Below, piece by piece: positions 36,073 through 45,069 of a DNA stretch of 64,000 nt. Source of the stretch: Paramagnetospirillum kuznetsovii (GTDB lineage Bacteria; Pseudomonadota; Alphaproteobacteria; Rhodospirillales; Magnetospirillaceae); contig NZ_PGTO01000011.1 in the NCBI RefSeq assembly GCF_003284725.1, forward strand, positions 1 to 64,000. Direction: 5' to 3'. The notes below the pieces were generated by a model. That model saw only the letters and a list, made by a program, of their open reading frames with translations. It was not told the origin of the DNA and did not search any database. A program made the position numbers and the translations under genes. Position 1 is the stretch's first letter; every line of letters starts with the position of its first letter.

Positions 36073-36855
36073 ATGATCCGCCGCGATACATTCCCCAAGA
36101 CGCTGCGTGCCATCGCCGTCATCGCCGCCGTCGCCGAACTTTCGGCCTGCAATATGATGACCCGCATGTCGGAAGTGGGCTCGGGCCCGCAGATTTCCAA
36201 CATCCAGAATCCGACGCAGAAAGCCGGATACCAGCCCATCAGCATGCCCATGCCGCAGCCGGTGGCCCCGCCCATCAACGCCAATTCCCTGTGGCGGCCG
36301 GGCGCTCGCGCCTTCTTCAAGGATCAGCGCGCCAAGGATGTGGGCGATATCCTGACCGTCTCGGTGTCCATCAGCGACAACGCCACCCTGACCAGCACGC
36401 TGACCAATACGCGGGCCGGTTCGGAAGTGGCGGGCAGCAGCACCACCGGCAGCCCCTTCAGCCTGCTGGGCTTCGAGAACAGCCTGAACAAGATCCTGCC
36501 CGACACGCTCAGCCTGTCCAGCCTCGCCGATCTGAAGTCGGCCTCCAGCGTCGCCAATACCGGCAAGACGGCGCGGACGGAAGCCATCAGCGTGACCATG
36601 GCCGCCGTCATCACCCAGGTGCTGCCCAACGGCAATCTGGTGATCTCGGGCCGCCAGGAATTCCGGGTGAACTACGAAATGCGCGAACTGTCCATCCAGG
36701 GCATCATCCGCCCCGAGGACATCAGCTCGTCCAACAGCGTGACCTCGGAAAAGATCGCCGAGGCCCGCGTCTACTACGGCGGACGCGGTCTGGTCAGCGA
36801 TGTCAGCCAGCCGCGCTACGGCCAGCAGATCTTCGATATCATCTTCCCGTTCTGA
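36073..36855 (+). CDS. flgH: Flagellar L-ring lipoprotein FlgH
   Basis: A 260-aa outer-membrane lipoprotein with a signal peptide ending in the lipobox LSAC (AAVAELSACNMM). FlgH features: SLWRPGARAFFKDQRAKDVGDI, ITQVLPNGNLVISGRQEF and the end RYGQQIFDIIFPF. It forms the L ring bushing. The ATG at 36073 follows GGGAGG by 7 bases; an in-frame ATG five codons earlier is weaker. The usual next gene flgI (P ring) is absent here; a DegP-type protease gene follows. Confidence 0.95.
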   Translation: MIRRDTFPKTLRAIAVIAAVAELSACNMMTRMSEVGSGPQISNIQNPTQKAGYQPISMPMPQPVAPPINANSLWRPGARAFFKDQRAKDVGDILTVSVSISDNATLTSTLTNTRAGSEVAGSSTTGSPFSLLGFENSLNKILPDTLSLSSLADLKSASSVANTGKTARTEAISVTMAAVITQVLPNGNLVISGRQEFRVNYEMRELSIQGIIRPEDISSSNSVTSEKIAEARVYYGGRGLVSDVSQPRYGQQIFDIIFPF

Positions 36856-36877
36856 TCAAACGGACCATTCCCGTCGT

Positions 36878-36914
36878 CATCCACCGGAGGGGCGGAAAGC
36901 TCCCCCGGTGGATG
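36878..36914 (+). terminator. Probable hairpin terminator after flgH
   Basis: A 10-bp stem (36878-36887 with 36905-36914) whose loop contains further G/C pairing, followed by a short pyrimidine stretch. It lies 22 bases after flgH. The T run is weak, so termination may be partial. Confidence 0.5.
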
Positions 36915-36922
36915 GGCATTTC

Positions 36923-36950
36923 TTGCCGAGCAATTCCTGTCCCTTATATA
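36923..36950 (+). promoter_or_regulatory. Predicted promoter of the DegP-type protease gene
   Basis: TTGCCG (36923-36928), 16 bases and TATATA (36945-36950). A transcript starting near 36957 would lack the AGGAGG at 36951-36956 and might be translated from the ATG at 36985 instead of 36961. Confidence 0.45.
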
Positions 36951-36960
36951 AGGAGGCGGA

Positions 36961-38379
36961 ATGTTCCTATGGGGATGGGTCGTCATGAAGCGTATCGCCA
37001 CTCTCGTCATCCTGCTGGGCCTTGCCGCGCCCTGTGCCCAGGCCCAGACCCAGGCGGTTCCCGCCTCCAAGGAGCAGGTCCGACTGACCTTCGCTCCGGT
37101 GGCCCGGCAAGTGGCCCCGGCGGTGGTCAACATCTACACCAAGCGGGTGGTGCACGCGCAGGCCTCGCCCATGTTCGCCGACCCGTTCTTCCGCCGCTTC
37201 TTCGGCGACGTTCCCGGCATGACGCGGGACCGGGTGCAAAGCTCGCTGGGCTCCGGCGTGCTGGTGGGCAGCGACGGCACGGTGGTGACCAATCACCATG
37301 TCATCAAGGATGCCGACGAAGTCACCGTGGTCCTGTCCGACCGCCGCGAGTTCGAGGCCCGCATCGTTGGTTCGGACGAGCGCTCCGACTTGGCCGTGGT
37401 CAAGATCGAATCCAAGGGCGAGACCTTTCCCACCCTGGTCCTGGGCGATTCCGACAAGATCGAGGTGGGGGATCTGGTGCTCGCCATCGGCAATCCCTTC
37501 GGCGTCGGCCAGACGGTGACCCAGGGCATTATCTCCGCCCTGGCGCGCACCAATGTGGGGGTGTCCGACTTCCGCTCCTTCATCCAGACCGACGCTGCCA
37601 TCAATCCCGGCAATTCCGGCGGCGCCCTGGTGGACATGGACGGCCGCCTGATCGGCATCAACACGGCGATCTATTCCAAGGACGGCGGCTCCAACGGCAT
37701 CGGCTTCGCCATCCCGACCGCCTTGGTGCGCAACGTGGTGGCCAGCATCACCAAGGGCGGCAAGGTGGTGCGGCCCTGGCTGGGAGCCGGGGGGCAAGCG
37801 GTCACCGCCGATCTGGCCCAGGCCTTGAAACTGCCCCGACCACTGGGGGTTCTGGTCAACAACGTCTATAAGGATTCTCCGGCGGCGCGGGCTGGCCTAC
37901 AAAATGGCGACGTCATCACCGCCGTCCAAGGCCGCGAGGTGGACGACCCCGAGGGCATGCGCTTCCGTCTCGCCACCCTGCCGGTGGGCGGCGACGCCCA
38001 GTTGACGGTGTTGCGGGCCGGAGTGGAGCGCCAAGTCACCGTCCGCCTGATCGCGCCGCCGGAAAATCCGCCGCGCGACCAGACCGAGCTGACCGGCCGC
38101 AATCCGTTCAGCGGGGCGACGGTGGTCAACATCAACCCGGCCCTGGCCGAGGAGATCGGCATCAATTCCGGGCAGATCGGCGTCTTCGTGCTGGGGGTGC
38201 GGCGCGGTTCGGTGGCCAATCGGCTGGGGGTTCAGCCGGGCGATCTGATTTTGCGCATCAACGACAAGCCGGTGGCCAATGTGGCCGAGGTCAAGGCGGC
38301 ATTGACGAATGAGCGGCCGCGCTGGAGCATCACCATCAACCGCGACGGCGAGACCATGACCCAGGCGATCGGGGGATGA
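36961..38379 (+). CDS. DegP/HtrA-family periplasmic serine protease
   Basis: A 472-aa protease with an N-terminal signal (core IATLVILLGLAAPCAQA), a trypsin-like domain with His113 (TNHHV), Asp143 (RSDLAVVKI) and Ser219 (NPGNSGGAL), and two PDZ domains (about 270-360 and 385-470). It would degrade or refold misfolded envelope proteins. AGGAGG lies 4 bases before the ATG at 36961; the ATG at 36985 (MKRIATLV) would give a more classical signal peptide and remains possible. It sits where flgI often follows flgH; a link to flagellar assembly is only suggested by position. Confidence 0.93.
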   Translation: MFLWGWVVMKRIATLVILLGLAAPCAQAQTQAVPASKEQVRLTFAPVARQVAPAVVNIYTKRVVHAQASPMFADPFFRRFFGDVPGMTRDRVQSSLGSGVLVGSDGTVVTNHHVIKDADEVTVVLSDRREFEARIVGSDERSDLAVVKIESKGETFPTLVLGDSDKIEVGDLVLAIGNPFGVGQTVTQGIISALARTNVGVSDFRSFIQTDAAINPGNSGGALVDMDGRLIGINTAIYSKDGGSNGIGFAIPTALVRNVVASITKGGKVVRPWLGAGGQAVTADLAQALKLPRPLGVLVNNVYKDSPAARAGLQNGDVITAVQGREVDDPEGMRFRLATLPVGGDAQLTVLRAGVERQVTVRLIAPPENPPRDQTELTGRNPFSGATVVNINPALAEEIGINSGQIGVFVLGVRRGSVANRLGVQPGDLILRINDKPVANVAEVKAALTNERPRWSITINRDGETMTQAIGG

Positions 38380-38394
38380 CCACGCTACAGTCAT

Positions 38395-38459
38395 GCGGGC
38401 AGGATGCCCGCGCTCCCGCAAGCGGCGGACGTGCCTTGGAGCGCGGCCGTCCCGGCCGC
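38395..38459. repeat. Tandem palindromic element between the protease gene and rarA
   Basis: Two small hairpins in a 112-bp gap: arms 38395-38400 and 38406-38411 (loop AGGAT), and arms 38443-38449 and 38453-38459 (loop TCC). GC-rich paired hairpins of this kind are typical of dispersed REP-like intergenic elements. Only one copy is in the window. Confidence 0.45.
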
Positions 38460-38491
38460 ATCGGACGGCAGAACCTTAACGGCCGGACACC

Positions 38492-39784
38492 ATGACATCG
38501 CTCTTTGAAAAAGAGGAGAATCGTCCCCTGGCGGAACGGCTGCGACCGGGCGCGCTGGAAGAGGTGGTGGGGCAAGGCCATCTGCTGGCGGCCAATGCGC
38601 CCTTGGGGCGCATGCTGGCGGCGGGACGGCTGGCCTCCATCATCCTGTGGGGGCCGCCGGGCTGCGGCAAGACCACCATCGCGAGGCTGCTGGCCGAGCG
38701 CACCGATCTGCATTTCGAGCCGCTGTCGGCGGTGTTCTCCGGCGTCGCCGACCTGCGCAAGGTGTTCGAGGCGGCGGGCAAGCGCAAGGAAGCAGGGCAG
38801 GGCACCCTGCTGTTCGTCGACGAGATCCACCGCTTCAACCGGGCCCAGCAGGACGGTTTCCTGCCCTATGTGGAAAACGGCACCGTGGTGCTGGTGGGGG
38901 CCACCACCGAGAATCCCTCCTTCGAGCTGAATTCGGCGCTGCTGTCGCGCTCCCAGGTTTTGGTTCTGCACCGGCTCGACGACGCGGCGCTGGACTCGCT
39001 GCTGGACCGCGCCGAGGCGGCGCTGGGACGCAAGCTGCCGCTTGATCCCGATGCGCGGGCCGCCGTCAAGGCCATGGCCGACGGCGACGGCCGCTATCTG
39101 CTCAATCTCGCCGAGGATCTGGCGTTGCTGCCGCCCGAGCCCGTGCTTGGCCCTTCCGAATTGGCCGAGGCCGTGCAGCGCCGGGCGCCGTCCTACGACA
39201 AGGACCGCGAGGGCCACTACAACCTGATCAGCGCGTTGCACAAGAGTCTGCGCGGCTCCGACACCGACGCGGCGCTCTATTGGATGGCGCGCATGCTGAC
39301 CGGTGGCGAGGATCCGCTGTTCATCGCCCGGCGGCTGACCCGTTTCGCGGTGGAGGATATCGGGCTGGCCGATCCCAACGCGGTGGTGCAGGCCCTGGCG
39401 GCCTGGGACGTCTATGAACGCCTGGGATCGCCGGAGGGCGAGCTGGCCCTGGCGCAATTGGTGATCTATCTGGGCACCGCGCCCAAATCCAACGCCGCTT
39501 ATGCCGCCTTCAAGGCCGCCATGAAGTCGGCCAAGGACACCGGCTCGCTGATGCCGCCGAAGCATATCTTGAACGCGCCCACCAAGCTGATGAAGGAGAT
39601 CGGCTACGGCAAGGGCTACCAGTACGACCACGACGACCCCGACGGCTTTTCGGGCCAGAACTATTTTCCCGACGAGATGCCCCGCCAGCGCTTCTACCGG
39701 CCGGTGGAGCGCGGCTTCGAGCGCGACGTCGGCAAGCGGCTGGAGTATTGGGACAAGCTGCGGGCAAGGAAGGGCGGTCAATAG
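38492..39784 (+). CDS. rarA: Replication-associated recombination protein RarA (MgsA)
   Basis: A 430-aa AAA+ ATPase of the clamp-loader group. Walker A GPPGCGKTT (54-62), Walker B LLFVDEIHRFNRAQQD, sensor 1 in VGATTENPSFELNSALLSR (family pattern) and a C-terminal tetramerisation domain ending with the conserved YQYDHDDPDGFSGQNYFPD. RarA acts at stalled forks with RecA and SSB. The start follows the family N-terminus (MTSLFEKEENRPLAERLRP). Confidence 0.96.
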   Translation: MTSLFEKEENRPLAERLRPGALEEVVGQGHLLAANAPLGRMLAAGRLASIILWGPPGCGKTTIARLLAERTDLHFEPLSAVFSGVADLRKVFEAAGKRKEAGQGTLLFVDEIHRFNRAQQDGFLPYVENGTVVLVGATTENPSFELNSALLSRSQVLVLHRLDDAALDSLLDRAEAALGRKLPLDPDARAAVKAMADGDGRYLLNLAEDLALLPPEPVLGPSELAEAVQRRAPSYDKDREGHYNLISALHKSLRGSDTDAALYWMARMLTGGEDPLFIARRLTRFAVEDIGLADPNAVVQALAAWDVYERLGSPEGELALAQLVIYLGTAPKSNAAYAAFKAAMKSAKDTGSLMPPKHILNAPTKLMKEIGYGKGYQYDHDDPDGFSGQNYFPDEMPRQRFYRPVERGFERDVGKRLEYWDKLRARKGGQ

Positions 39785-39791
39785 CGGAGCC

Positions 39792-39850
39792 CCCTCTCCC
39801 GCGAGGGGAGAGGGAAGGGATGTCTAGCCCTCTCCCCTCGCGGGAGAGGG
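39792..39850. repeat. Perfect 23-bp inverted repeat after rarA, dispersed-type element
   Basis: Arms 39792-39814 and 39828-39850 are exact 23-bp reverse complements (cores CCTCTCCCGCGAGG and its complement) around a 13-base loop. An outer pair (39788-39796 with 39868-39876) extends the symmetry. The wording of the arm and of the flank GTGGCCCGCAGGGCCGGTGAG recurs between genes in many proteobacteria. As RNA it would form a long stem and could end rarA transcription. Confidence 0.8.
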
Positions 39851-39913
39851 TGGCCCGCAGGGCCGGTGAGGGGGCTTGCCCAAAAACCGGATTCGCCATA
39901 GAACCGGTATCAG

Positions 39914-39989
39914 GGGCGGTTAGCTCAGATGGTAGAGCATCTCGTTTACACCGAGAATGTCGGCGGTTCGATCCCGTCACCGCCCACCA
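39914..39989 (+). tRNA. tRNA-Val (anticodon TAC)
   Basis: The full cloverleaf is seen: acceptor GGGCGGT paired with ACCGCCC, D arm GCTC...GAGC, anticodon stem TCTCG/CGAGA with loop TTTACAC (TAC), T arm with GGTTCGATCCC. CCA is encoded (39987-39989). It reads GUA and GUG codons. Confidence 0.95.
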
Positions 39990-40062
39990 ATCCAACAAAT
40001 TCCCCCCATGAATCCATGCGTTCTGGCAAGCGGAAAAAGCGCGTGGGGCAGGGCTTGTTTGC

Positions 40063-40091
40063 TTGACAGGCCCTGGGGCCTGCATTACACC
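40063..40091 (+). promoter_or_regulatory. Predicted promoter of tRNA-Asp
   Basis: A consensus -35 TTGACA (40063-40068), 17 bases and TACACC (40086-40091), ending 27 bases before the tRNA. The -10 match is modest, but such GC-rich spacers before stable RNA genes are common. Confidence 0.55.
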
Positions 40092-40118
40092 ACGCCTACC
40101 CACGCGGGTGGCTGCGGA

Positions 40119-40195
40119 GGGGGTGTAGCTCAGTTGGTCAGAGCGCCGGCCTGTCACGCCGGAGGTCGCGGGTTCGAGCCCCGTCACTCCCGCCA
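40119..40195 (+). tRNA. tRNA-Asp (anticodon GTC)
   Basis: Acceptor GGGGGTG pairs with CACTCCC with one G-T pair, the D arm is GCTC...GAGC, the anticodon stem CCGGC/GCCGG encloses loop CTGTCAC (GTC), and the T arm has GGTTCGAGCCC. The 3' CCA is encoded (40193-40195). Confidence 0.96.
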
Positions 40196-40436
40196 CCGCG
40201 CTGAATTCGATCGCCTGTGCGAGGGGCGGGGCGGTCGGAATGGGTCCGCGGTGATTTGGTTTGTGGCAAGGAGGGGGCCTCCCTATCGACCTTCGCGATT
40301 CGTCGCTTTTCCAGCTGACACTTCCGGGCTTGCTCCCAATTGCCTTGCGCAAGGCCCGACTGATGCGGAATATGCGACGTGACGGAAGTCGGTGACGGTC
40401 TCCGGTCGTGTTATCTCTTGAGCTAGGGCAGGAACG
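40196..40436 (+). other. Leader region upstream of nuoA, no gene seen
   Basis: A 241-bp gap that should hold the promoter of the nuo operon. I see TTGCGC (40345-40350) 17 bases before GAATAT (40368-40373), a weak pair, and the short palindrome CCTTGCGCAAGG around 40344-40355. No open frame there is credible. Confidence 0.35.
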
Positions 40437-40802
40437 ATGGACGCTTGGCTGCTCGAATATCTGCCGATCCTGATTTTCCTCGGCATCGCCATTGTCATCG
40501 CGGCGATCTGCATCGGGGCCTCATGGGTCGTGGCGCGGCAAAAGCCCGATACCGAAAAGGCGTCGGCCTATGAATGCGGCTTCGACGCATTCGGCGACGC
40601 CCGTTCCAAATTCGAGGTTCGCTTCTACCTCGTCGCCATCTTGTTCATCATCTTCGATCTGGAAGTCGCGTTCCTGTTCCCCTGGGCGGTGACGCTGGGC
40701 AAGCTGGGCATGTTCGGCTTCTGGTCCATGATGGTGTTCCTGGGCGTGCTGACCATCGGCTTCATCTACGAATGGCGAAAGGGAGCCTTGGAATGGGAGT
40801 GA
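40437..40802 (+). CDS. nuoA: NADH-quinone oxidoreductase subunit A
   Basis: A 121-aa membrane subunit with three hydrophobic helices. Diagnostic are [23 protein letters not shown] (family pattern) in the loop and [23 protein letters not shown] next to it, with the conserved Asp/Glu of the FDLEVAF helix. NuoA sits at the junction of the hydrophilic and membrane arms of complex I. It opens the nuo operon, and its TGA overlaps nuoB by 10 bases. Confidence 0.97.
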   Translation: MDAWLLEYLPILIFLGIAIVIAAICIGASWVVARQKPDTEKASAYECGFDAFGDARSKFEVRFYLVAILFIIFDLEVAFLFPWAVTLGKLGMFGFWSMMVFLGVLTIGFIYEWRKGALEWE

Positions 40803-41359
40803 ACCCGTCCTCCAGCGGTATCATCACCGCCGATCACGCGGCGCCGCTGCCTCCTGGCGCGGCGCAAGACGCGTTGCTCAAGGCCGTCACCACCGAGATT
40901 TCCGACAAGGGCTTCGTGCTGGCCAGCGTCGACTCGGTGGTCAACTGGGCGCGCACCGGAAGCTTGTGGCCCATGACTTTCGGTCTGGCCTGCTGCGCCG
41001 TGGAAATGATGCATGCCGGCTGCGCGCGCTATGACATGGATCGCTTCGGCGTCGTCTTCCGCCCCAGCCCGCGCCAGTCCGATCTGATGATCGTGGCGGG
41101 AACCCTGACCAACAAGATGGCTCCGGCGCTGCGCCGCGTCTATGACCAGATGGCCGAGCCGCGCTGGGTGATCTCCATGGGGTCGTGCGCCAATGGCGGC
41201 GGCTATTATCACTATTCCTATTCGGTGGTGCGCGGTTGCGACCGCATCGTGCCGGTGGACATCTATGTGCCGGGCTGCCCGCCCAGCGCCGAGGCGCTGA
41301 TGTACGGCATCTTGCAGCTACAGAAGAAGATTCGCCGCACCGGCTCCATTCTCCGATAG
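40793..41359 (+). CDS. nuoB: NADH-quinone oxidoreductase subunit B
   Basis: A 188-aa subunit holding the terminal 4Fe-4S cluster N2, whose cysteines are seen in [10 protein letters not shown] (two adjacent), [10 protein letters not shown] and [13 protein letters not shown]2 hands electrons to ubiquinone. The ATG at 40793 gives the family-like N-terminus and overlaps the end of nuoA, which implies translational coupling. Confidence 0.97.
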   Translation: MGVNPSSSGIITADHAAPLPPGAAQDALLKAVTTEISDKGFVLASVDSVVNWARTGSLWPMTFGLACCAVEMMHAGCARYDMDRFGVVFRPSPRQSDLMIVAGTLTNKMAPALRRVYDQMAEPRWVISMGSCANGGGYYHYSYSVVRGCDRIVPVDIYVPGCPPSAEALMYGILQLQKKIRRTGSILR

Positions 41360-41384
41360 CGCCTGAACGAGGGACGGCCCAAAC

Positions 41385-41984
41385 ATGACGCAAGCGCTGA
41401 AGGATCTAGGCGACTATATCGCCGCAGCTCTGCCCCAGGACGTGCTGAGGACCGAGGTCAATCGCTGCGGCGAGCTGACCTTGGAGGTTCGCACCAATGG
41501 GGTTGTCAAGGTGTTGACCTATCTCCGCGACGATACCGGTTGCCTGTTCAAGCAGCTGGTGGATGTCTGCGGGGTGGATTGGCCGGGGCGCGAAAGCCGC
41601 TTCGACGTGGTCTATCACCTGCTGTCCATGAAGCATAACCAGCGGGTCCGCGTGAAGGTCGCCGCCGACGAGGAGACCCAGGTTCCCTCCGTCACCGGCG
41701 TGTTCAGCTCGGCGGGCTGGTTCGAGCGCGAAGTGTGGGACATGTTCGGCGTGACCTTCTCGGGGCATCCCGATCTGCGCCGCATCCTGACCGATTACGG
41801 TTTCGAGGGGCATCCGCTGCGCAAGGACTTCCCGCTGACCGGTTACGTGGAAATGCGCTACGACGATGAGAAGAAGCGGGTGGTCTACGAGCCGGTGAAG
41901 CTGACCCAGGACTTCCGCAGCTTCGATTTCCTGTCGCCCTGGGAAGGTCCGGGGTTGCTGCCCGGCGATGAGAAGGCGAGCTGA
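41385..41984 (+). CDS. nuoC: NADH-quinone oxidoreductase subunit C
   Basis: A 199-aa peripheral subunit without cofactors. The signature [24 protein letters not shown] is seen in parts ([38 protein letters not shown]). It packs against NuoD at the quinone module. It is separate from nuoD, as in alphaproteobacteria, not fused as in E. coli. Confidence 0.97.
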   Translation: MTQALKDLGDYIAAALPQDVLRTEVNRCGELTLEVRTNGVVKVLTYLRDDTGCLFKQLVDVCGVDWPGRESRFDVVYHLLSMKHNQRVRVKVAADEETQVPSVTGVFSSAGWFEREVWDMFGVTFSGHPDLRRILTDYGFEGHPLRKDFPLTGYVEMRYDDEKKRVVYEPVKLTQDFRSFDFLSPWEGPGLLPGDEKAS

Positions 41985-41985
41985 G

Positions 41986-43164
41986 ATGGCCGAATCCCAG
42001 ATCCAGAACTACACCATCAATTTCGGTCCCCAGCATCCGGCGGCGCACGGCGTGCTGCGCCTGATCCTGGAGATGTCGGGCGAGGTCATCGACCGCGCCG
42101 ACCCCCATGTGGGCCTGCTGCATCGCGGCACCGAAAAGCTGATCGAGCACAAGACCTACGTTCAGGCGACGCCCTATTTCGACCGCCTGGACTATGTGGG
42201 CACCATGAACCAGGAGCACGCCTTCGTGCTCGCGACGGAAAAGCTGCTGGGCATCGACATTCCGCTCCGCGCCAAATACATCCGCACGCTCTACGACGAA
42301 ATCGGCCGCATCCTGAACCATCTGCTGAACGTCACCGCGTTCATCTTCGACGTGGGCGGCATGACACCGCTGCTCTACGGATTCGAGGAGCGCGAGAAGC
42401 TGATGGAATTCTACGAGCGCGTCTGTGGCGCCCGTCTGCATGCCAACTACTACCGTCCGGGCGGCGTCTCCGCCGACCTGCCGGCGGGGCTCATCGAAGA
42501 CATCGCGGCGTGGTGCGAGACCTTCCCGGCCGTGCTCGACGATATCGAGACCCTGGCCACCGAAAACCGCATCTTCAAGCAGCGCGTGGTCGATATCGGC
42601 ACCGTTTCGGCCGAGCAGGCGCTGGACTGGGGCTTTACCGGTCCCAATCTGCGCGCTTCGGGCATCGCCTGGGATCTGCGCAAGGCGCAGCCCTACGAGG
42701 TCTACGACCAGATGGAATTCGACGTTCCGGTGGGCAAGAACGGCGACGGCTATGATCGCTATCTGGTCCGCGTGCTGGAAATGCGCGAATCCGTCAAGAT
42801 CATGAAGCAGTGCATCGCCAAGATGCCCGCCGGTCCGGTCAAGGTGGAAGACAACAAGATCACGCCGCCGCCGCGCGCCGAGATGAAGCGCTCCATGGAA
42901 TCGCTGATCCATCACTTCAAGCTGTTCACCGAGGGCTTCCACGTGCCCCCCGGCGAAGTGTACTGCGCCATCGAGGCTCCCAAGGGCGAGTTCGCCGTCT
43001 ATCTGATTTCCGACGGCACCGGCAAGCCCTACCGCTGCAAGATCCGGCCGCCGGGATATGTCCACCTCCAAGCCCTCGAGATGATGTCCAAGGGACACAT
43101 GCTGGCGGACGTGGTGGCCAATATCGGCTCCATCGACATCGTTTTCGGCGAGATCGACCGATGA
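41986..43164 (+). CDS. nuoD: NADH-quinone oxidoreductase subunit D
   Basis: A 392-aa subunit forming the quinone pocket with Nuo[16 protein letters not shown] at the start and [14 protein letters not shown] carry the conserved His residues near the headgroup site; DPCLSCAT-type Ni-Fe cysteines are absent, as expected in complex I. The ATG at 41986 comes right after the nuoC TGA. Its TGA overlaps nuoE (ATGA). Confidence 0.98.
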   Translation: MAESQIQNYTINFGPQHPAAHGVLRLILEMSGEVIDRADPHVGLLHRGTEKLIEHKTYVQATPYFDRLDYVGTMNQEHAFVLATEKLLGIDIPLRAKYIRTLYDEIGRILNHLLNVTAFIFDVGGMTPLLYGFEEREKLMEFYERVCGARLHANYYRPGGVSADLPAGLIEDIAAWCETFPAVLDDIETLATENRIFKQRVVDIGTVSAEQALDWGFTGPNLRASGIAWDLRKAQPYEVYDQMEFDVPVGKNGDGYDRYLVRVLEMRESVKIMKQCIAKMPAGPVKVEDNKITPPPRAEMKRSMESLIHHFKLFTEGFHVPPGEVYCAIEAPKGEFAVYLISDGTGKPYRCKIRPPGYVHLQALEMMSKGHMLADVVANIGSIDIVFGEIDR

Positions 43165-43769
43165 GTGACATGAATCACGAACCCGATAGCTTCGCCTTCA
43201 CGGCCGAATACGCGGAAAAGGCCAAGGCCTTCGTCGCCAAATATCCCGCCGGGCGCCAGCAGAGCGCGGTGATGCCGCTGCTGGATCTGGCCCAGCGCCA
43301 GGAAGGCTGGGTCTCGCGCGCCGCCATGGAGGTCATCGCCGCCATGCTGGACATGGCGCCGATCCGGGTGGAGGAGGTGGCCACCTTCTACACCATGTAC
43401 AATCGCAAGCCGGTGGGTAAGTTCCACGTCCAGGTCTGCACCAATCTGCCCTGCATGCTGCGCGGCTCCGACGACGTGGTCGCCGCCGCCCGCGAGGCGC
43501 TGGGCGTCGACTTCGGCGACATGACCAAGGACGGGCTGTTCACCCTGTCCGAGGTGGAATGCCTGGGTGCCTGCGTCAACGCGCCCATGATGCAGATCAA
43601 CGACGACTACTACGAGGATCTGACCGCCGAGACCACCAAGGCGGTGCTGGAAGCCTTCAAGCGGGGCGAGACCCCCAAGCCGGGTCCGCAGAATGGTCGC
43701 CAGTTCTCGTGCCCGGCCGGTGGCCCCACCAGCCTGAGCGAGTTGAAGTTCGAGGGGGGGAAGGCCTGA
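43161..43769 (+). CDS. nuoE: NADH-quinone oxidoreductase subunit E
   Basis: A 202-aa thioredoxin-fold subunit of the NADH module. The 2Fe-2S cluster N1a ligands are in [11 protein letters not shown] (C-x4-C) and [10 protein letters not shown] (C-x3-C). The C-terminal tail of about 35 residues ([20 protein letters not shown]) is an extension typical of alphaproteobacteria. Overlaps nuoD and nuoF by a few bases. Confidence 0.97.
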   Translation: MSDMNHEPDSFAFTAEYAEKAKAFVAKYPAGRQQSAVMPLLDLAQRQEGWVSRAAMEVIAAMLDMAPIRVEEVATFYTMYNRKPVGKFHVQVCTNLPCMLRGSDDVVAAAREALGVDFGDMTKDGLFTLSEVECLGACVNAPMMQINDDYYEDLTAETTKAVLEAFKRGETPKPGPQNGRQFSCPAGGPTSLSELKFEGGKA

Positions 43770-45052
43770 TGCTGCGCGACTCCGATAGGATCTTCACCAA
43801 TCTGTACGGCTTCCACGACTGGCGTCTGGCTGGCGCCAAGGCGCGCGGCGACTGGGACGGCACCAAGGACATCTTGGCCAAGGGCCGCGACTGGATCATC
43901 GACGAGATGAAGAATTCCGGTCTGCGCGGCCGTGGCGGCGCCGGTTTCCCCACCGGCGTCAAGTGGTCCTTCATGCCCAAGACCGAAGGCCCGCGCCCGC
44001 ACTATCTGGTGATCAACGCCGACGAGGGCGAGCCTGGCACCTGCAAGGACCGCGAGATGATGCGGTTCGATCCCCATAAGCTGATCGAAGGGGCGCTGAT
44101 CGCCTCCTTCGCTATCGGGGCTCATGCGGCTTACATCTATATTCGCGGCGAATTCATCCGCGAGGCCGAGCACCTGAATTATGCCATCGACGAGGCGCGC
44201 GCCGCCGGTCTGCTGGGCAAGAACGCCTGCGGCTCGGGCTGGGACTGCGAAGTCTATGTCCATCGCGGTGCCGGGGCCTATATCTGCGGCGAGGAATCGG
44301 CGCTGATCGAAAGCCTGGAAGGCAAGAAGGGCCAGCCCCGCCTGAAGCCGCCGTTCCCGGCGGGCGTCGGCCTCTACGGCTGTCCCACCACCGTCAACAA
44401 CGTGGAATCCATCGCGGTGGCGCCGACCATCCTGCGCCGCGGCGCCGCGTGGTTCGCCGGACTGGGCAAGCCCAACAACACCGGCACCAAGGTTTTCTGC
44501 ATCTCCGGCCACGTCAACACGCCCTGCAACGTCGAAGAGGAAATGGGCATTCCGCTCAAGGATCTCATCGAGAAGCATGCGGGCGGCGTTCGCGGCGGCT
44601 GGGACAACCTGCTGGCCATCATCCCCGGCGGCTCCTCGGTGCCCATGCTGAACAAGCAGCAGTGCGAGGAAGTCACCATGGACTTCGACGCCCTGCGCGC
44701 CATGCGCTCGGGCCTCGGCACGGCGGCCGTGATCGTCATGGACAAGTCCACCGATCTGGTGCGCGGCATCGCCCGGCTGTCCAAGTTCTATTGGCATGAA
44801 AGCTGCGGCCAGTGCACGCCGTGCCGTGAAGGCACCGGCTGGATGGCCCGCATGATGGCCCGCATGGCCAAAGGCGAGGCCGAGCTTTCGGAAATCGACC
44901 TGCTGGAGGAAATCTCCAGGCAGATCGAAGGCCACACCATCTGCGCCCTGGGCGACGCGGCCGCCTGGCCGGTCCAGGGCCTGATCCGCACCTTCCGTCC
45001 CGAGATGGAACGGCGGATCAAGGAACGCCTAGCCAAGACCCGCGCGGCCTGA
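43769..45052 (+). CDS. nuoF: NADH-quinone oxidoreductase subunit F (NADH and FMN site)
   Basis: A 427-aa subunit that oxidises NADH. The NADH/FMN site is [16 protein letters not shown] and [19 protein letters not shown]; the 4Fe-4S cluster N3 has [12 protein letters not shown] and the fourth Cys in TICALGD. FMN passes electrons to N3 and onward to NuoG. TGATG overlap with nuoE. Confidence 0.98.
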   Translation: MLRDSDRIFTNLYGFHDWRLAGAKARGDWDGTKDILAKGRDWIIDEMKNSGLRGRGGAGFPTGVKWSFMPKTEGPRPHYLVINADEGEPGTCKDREMMRFDPHKLIEGALIASFAIGAHAAYIYIRGEFIREAEHLNYAIDEARAAGLLGKNACGSGWDCEVYVHRGAGAYICGEESALIESLEGKKGQPRLKPPFPAGVGLYGCPTTVNNVESIAVAPTILRRGAAWFAGLGKPNNTGTKVFCISGHVNTPCNVEEEMGIPLKDLIEKHAGGVRGGWDNLLAIIPGGSSVPMLNKQQCEEVTMDFDALRAMRSGLGTAAVIVMDKSTDLVRGIARLSKFYWHESCGQCTPCREGTGWMARMMARMAKGEAELSEIDLLEEISRQIEGHTICALGDAAAWPVQGLIRTFRPEMERRIKERLAKTRAA

Positions 45053-45069
45053 GAAGAGAGAAGACGGCA

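Noticed and set aside
39876-39904. Promoter TTGCCC-N17-TAGAAC for tRNA-Val
   Set aside because: Both boxes match only four of six positions and the -35 box overlaps the dispersed repeat; kept out of the feature list as too weak.
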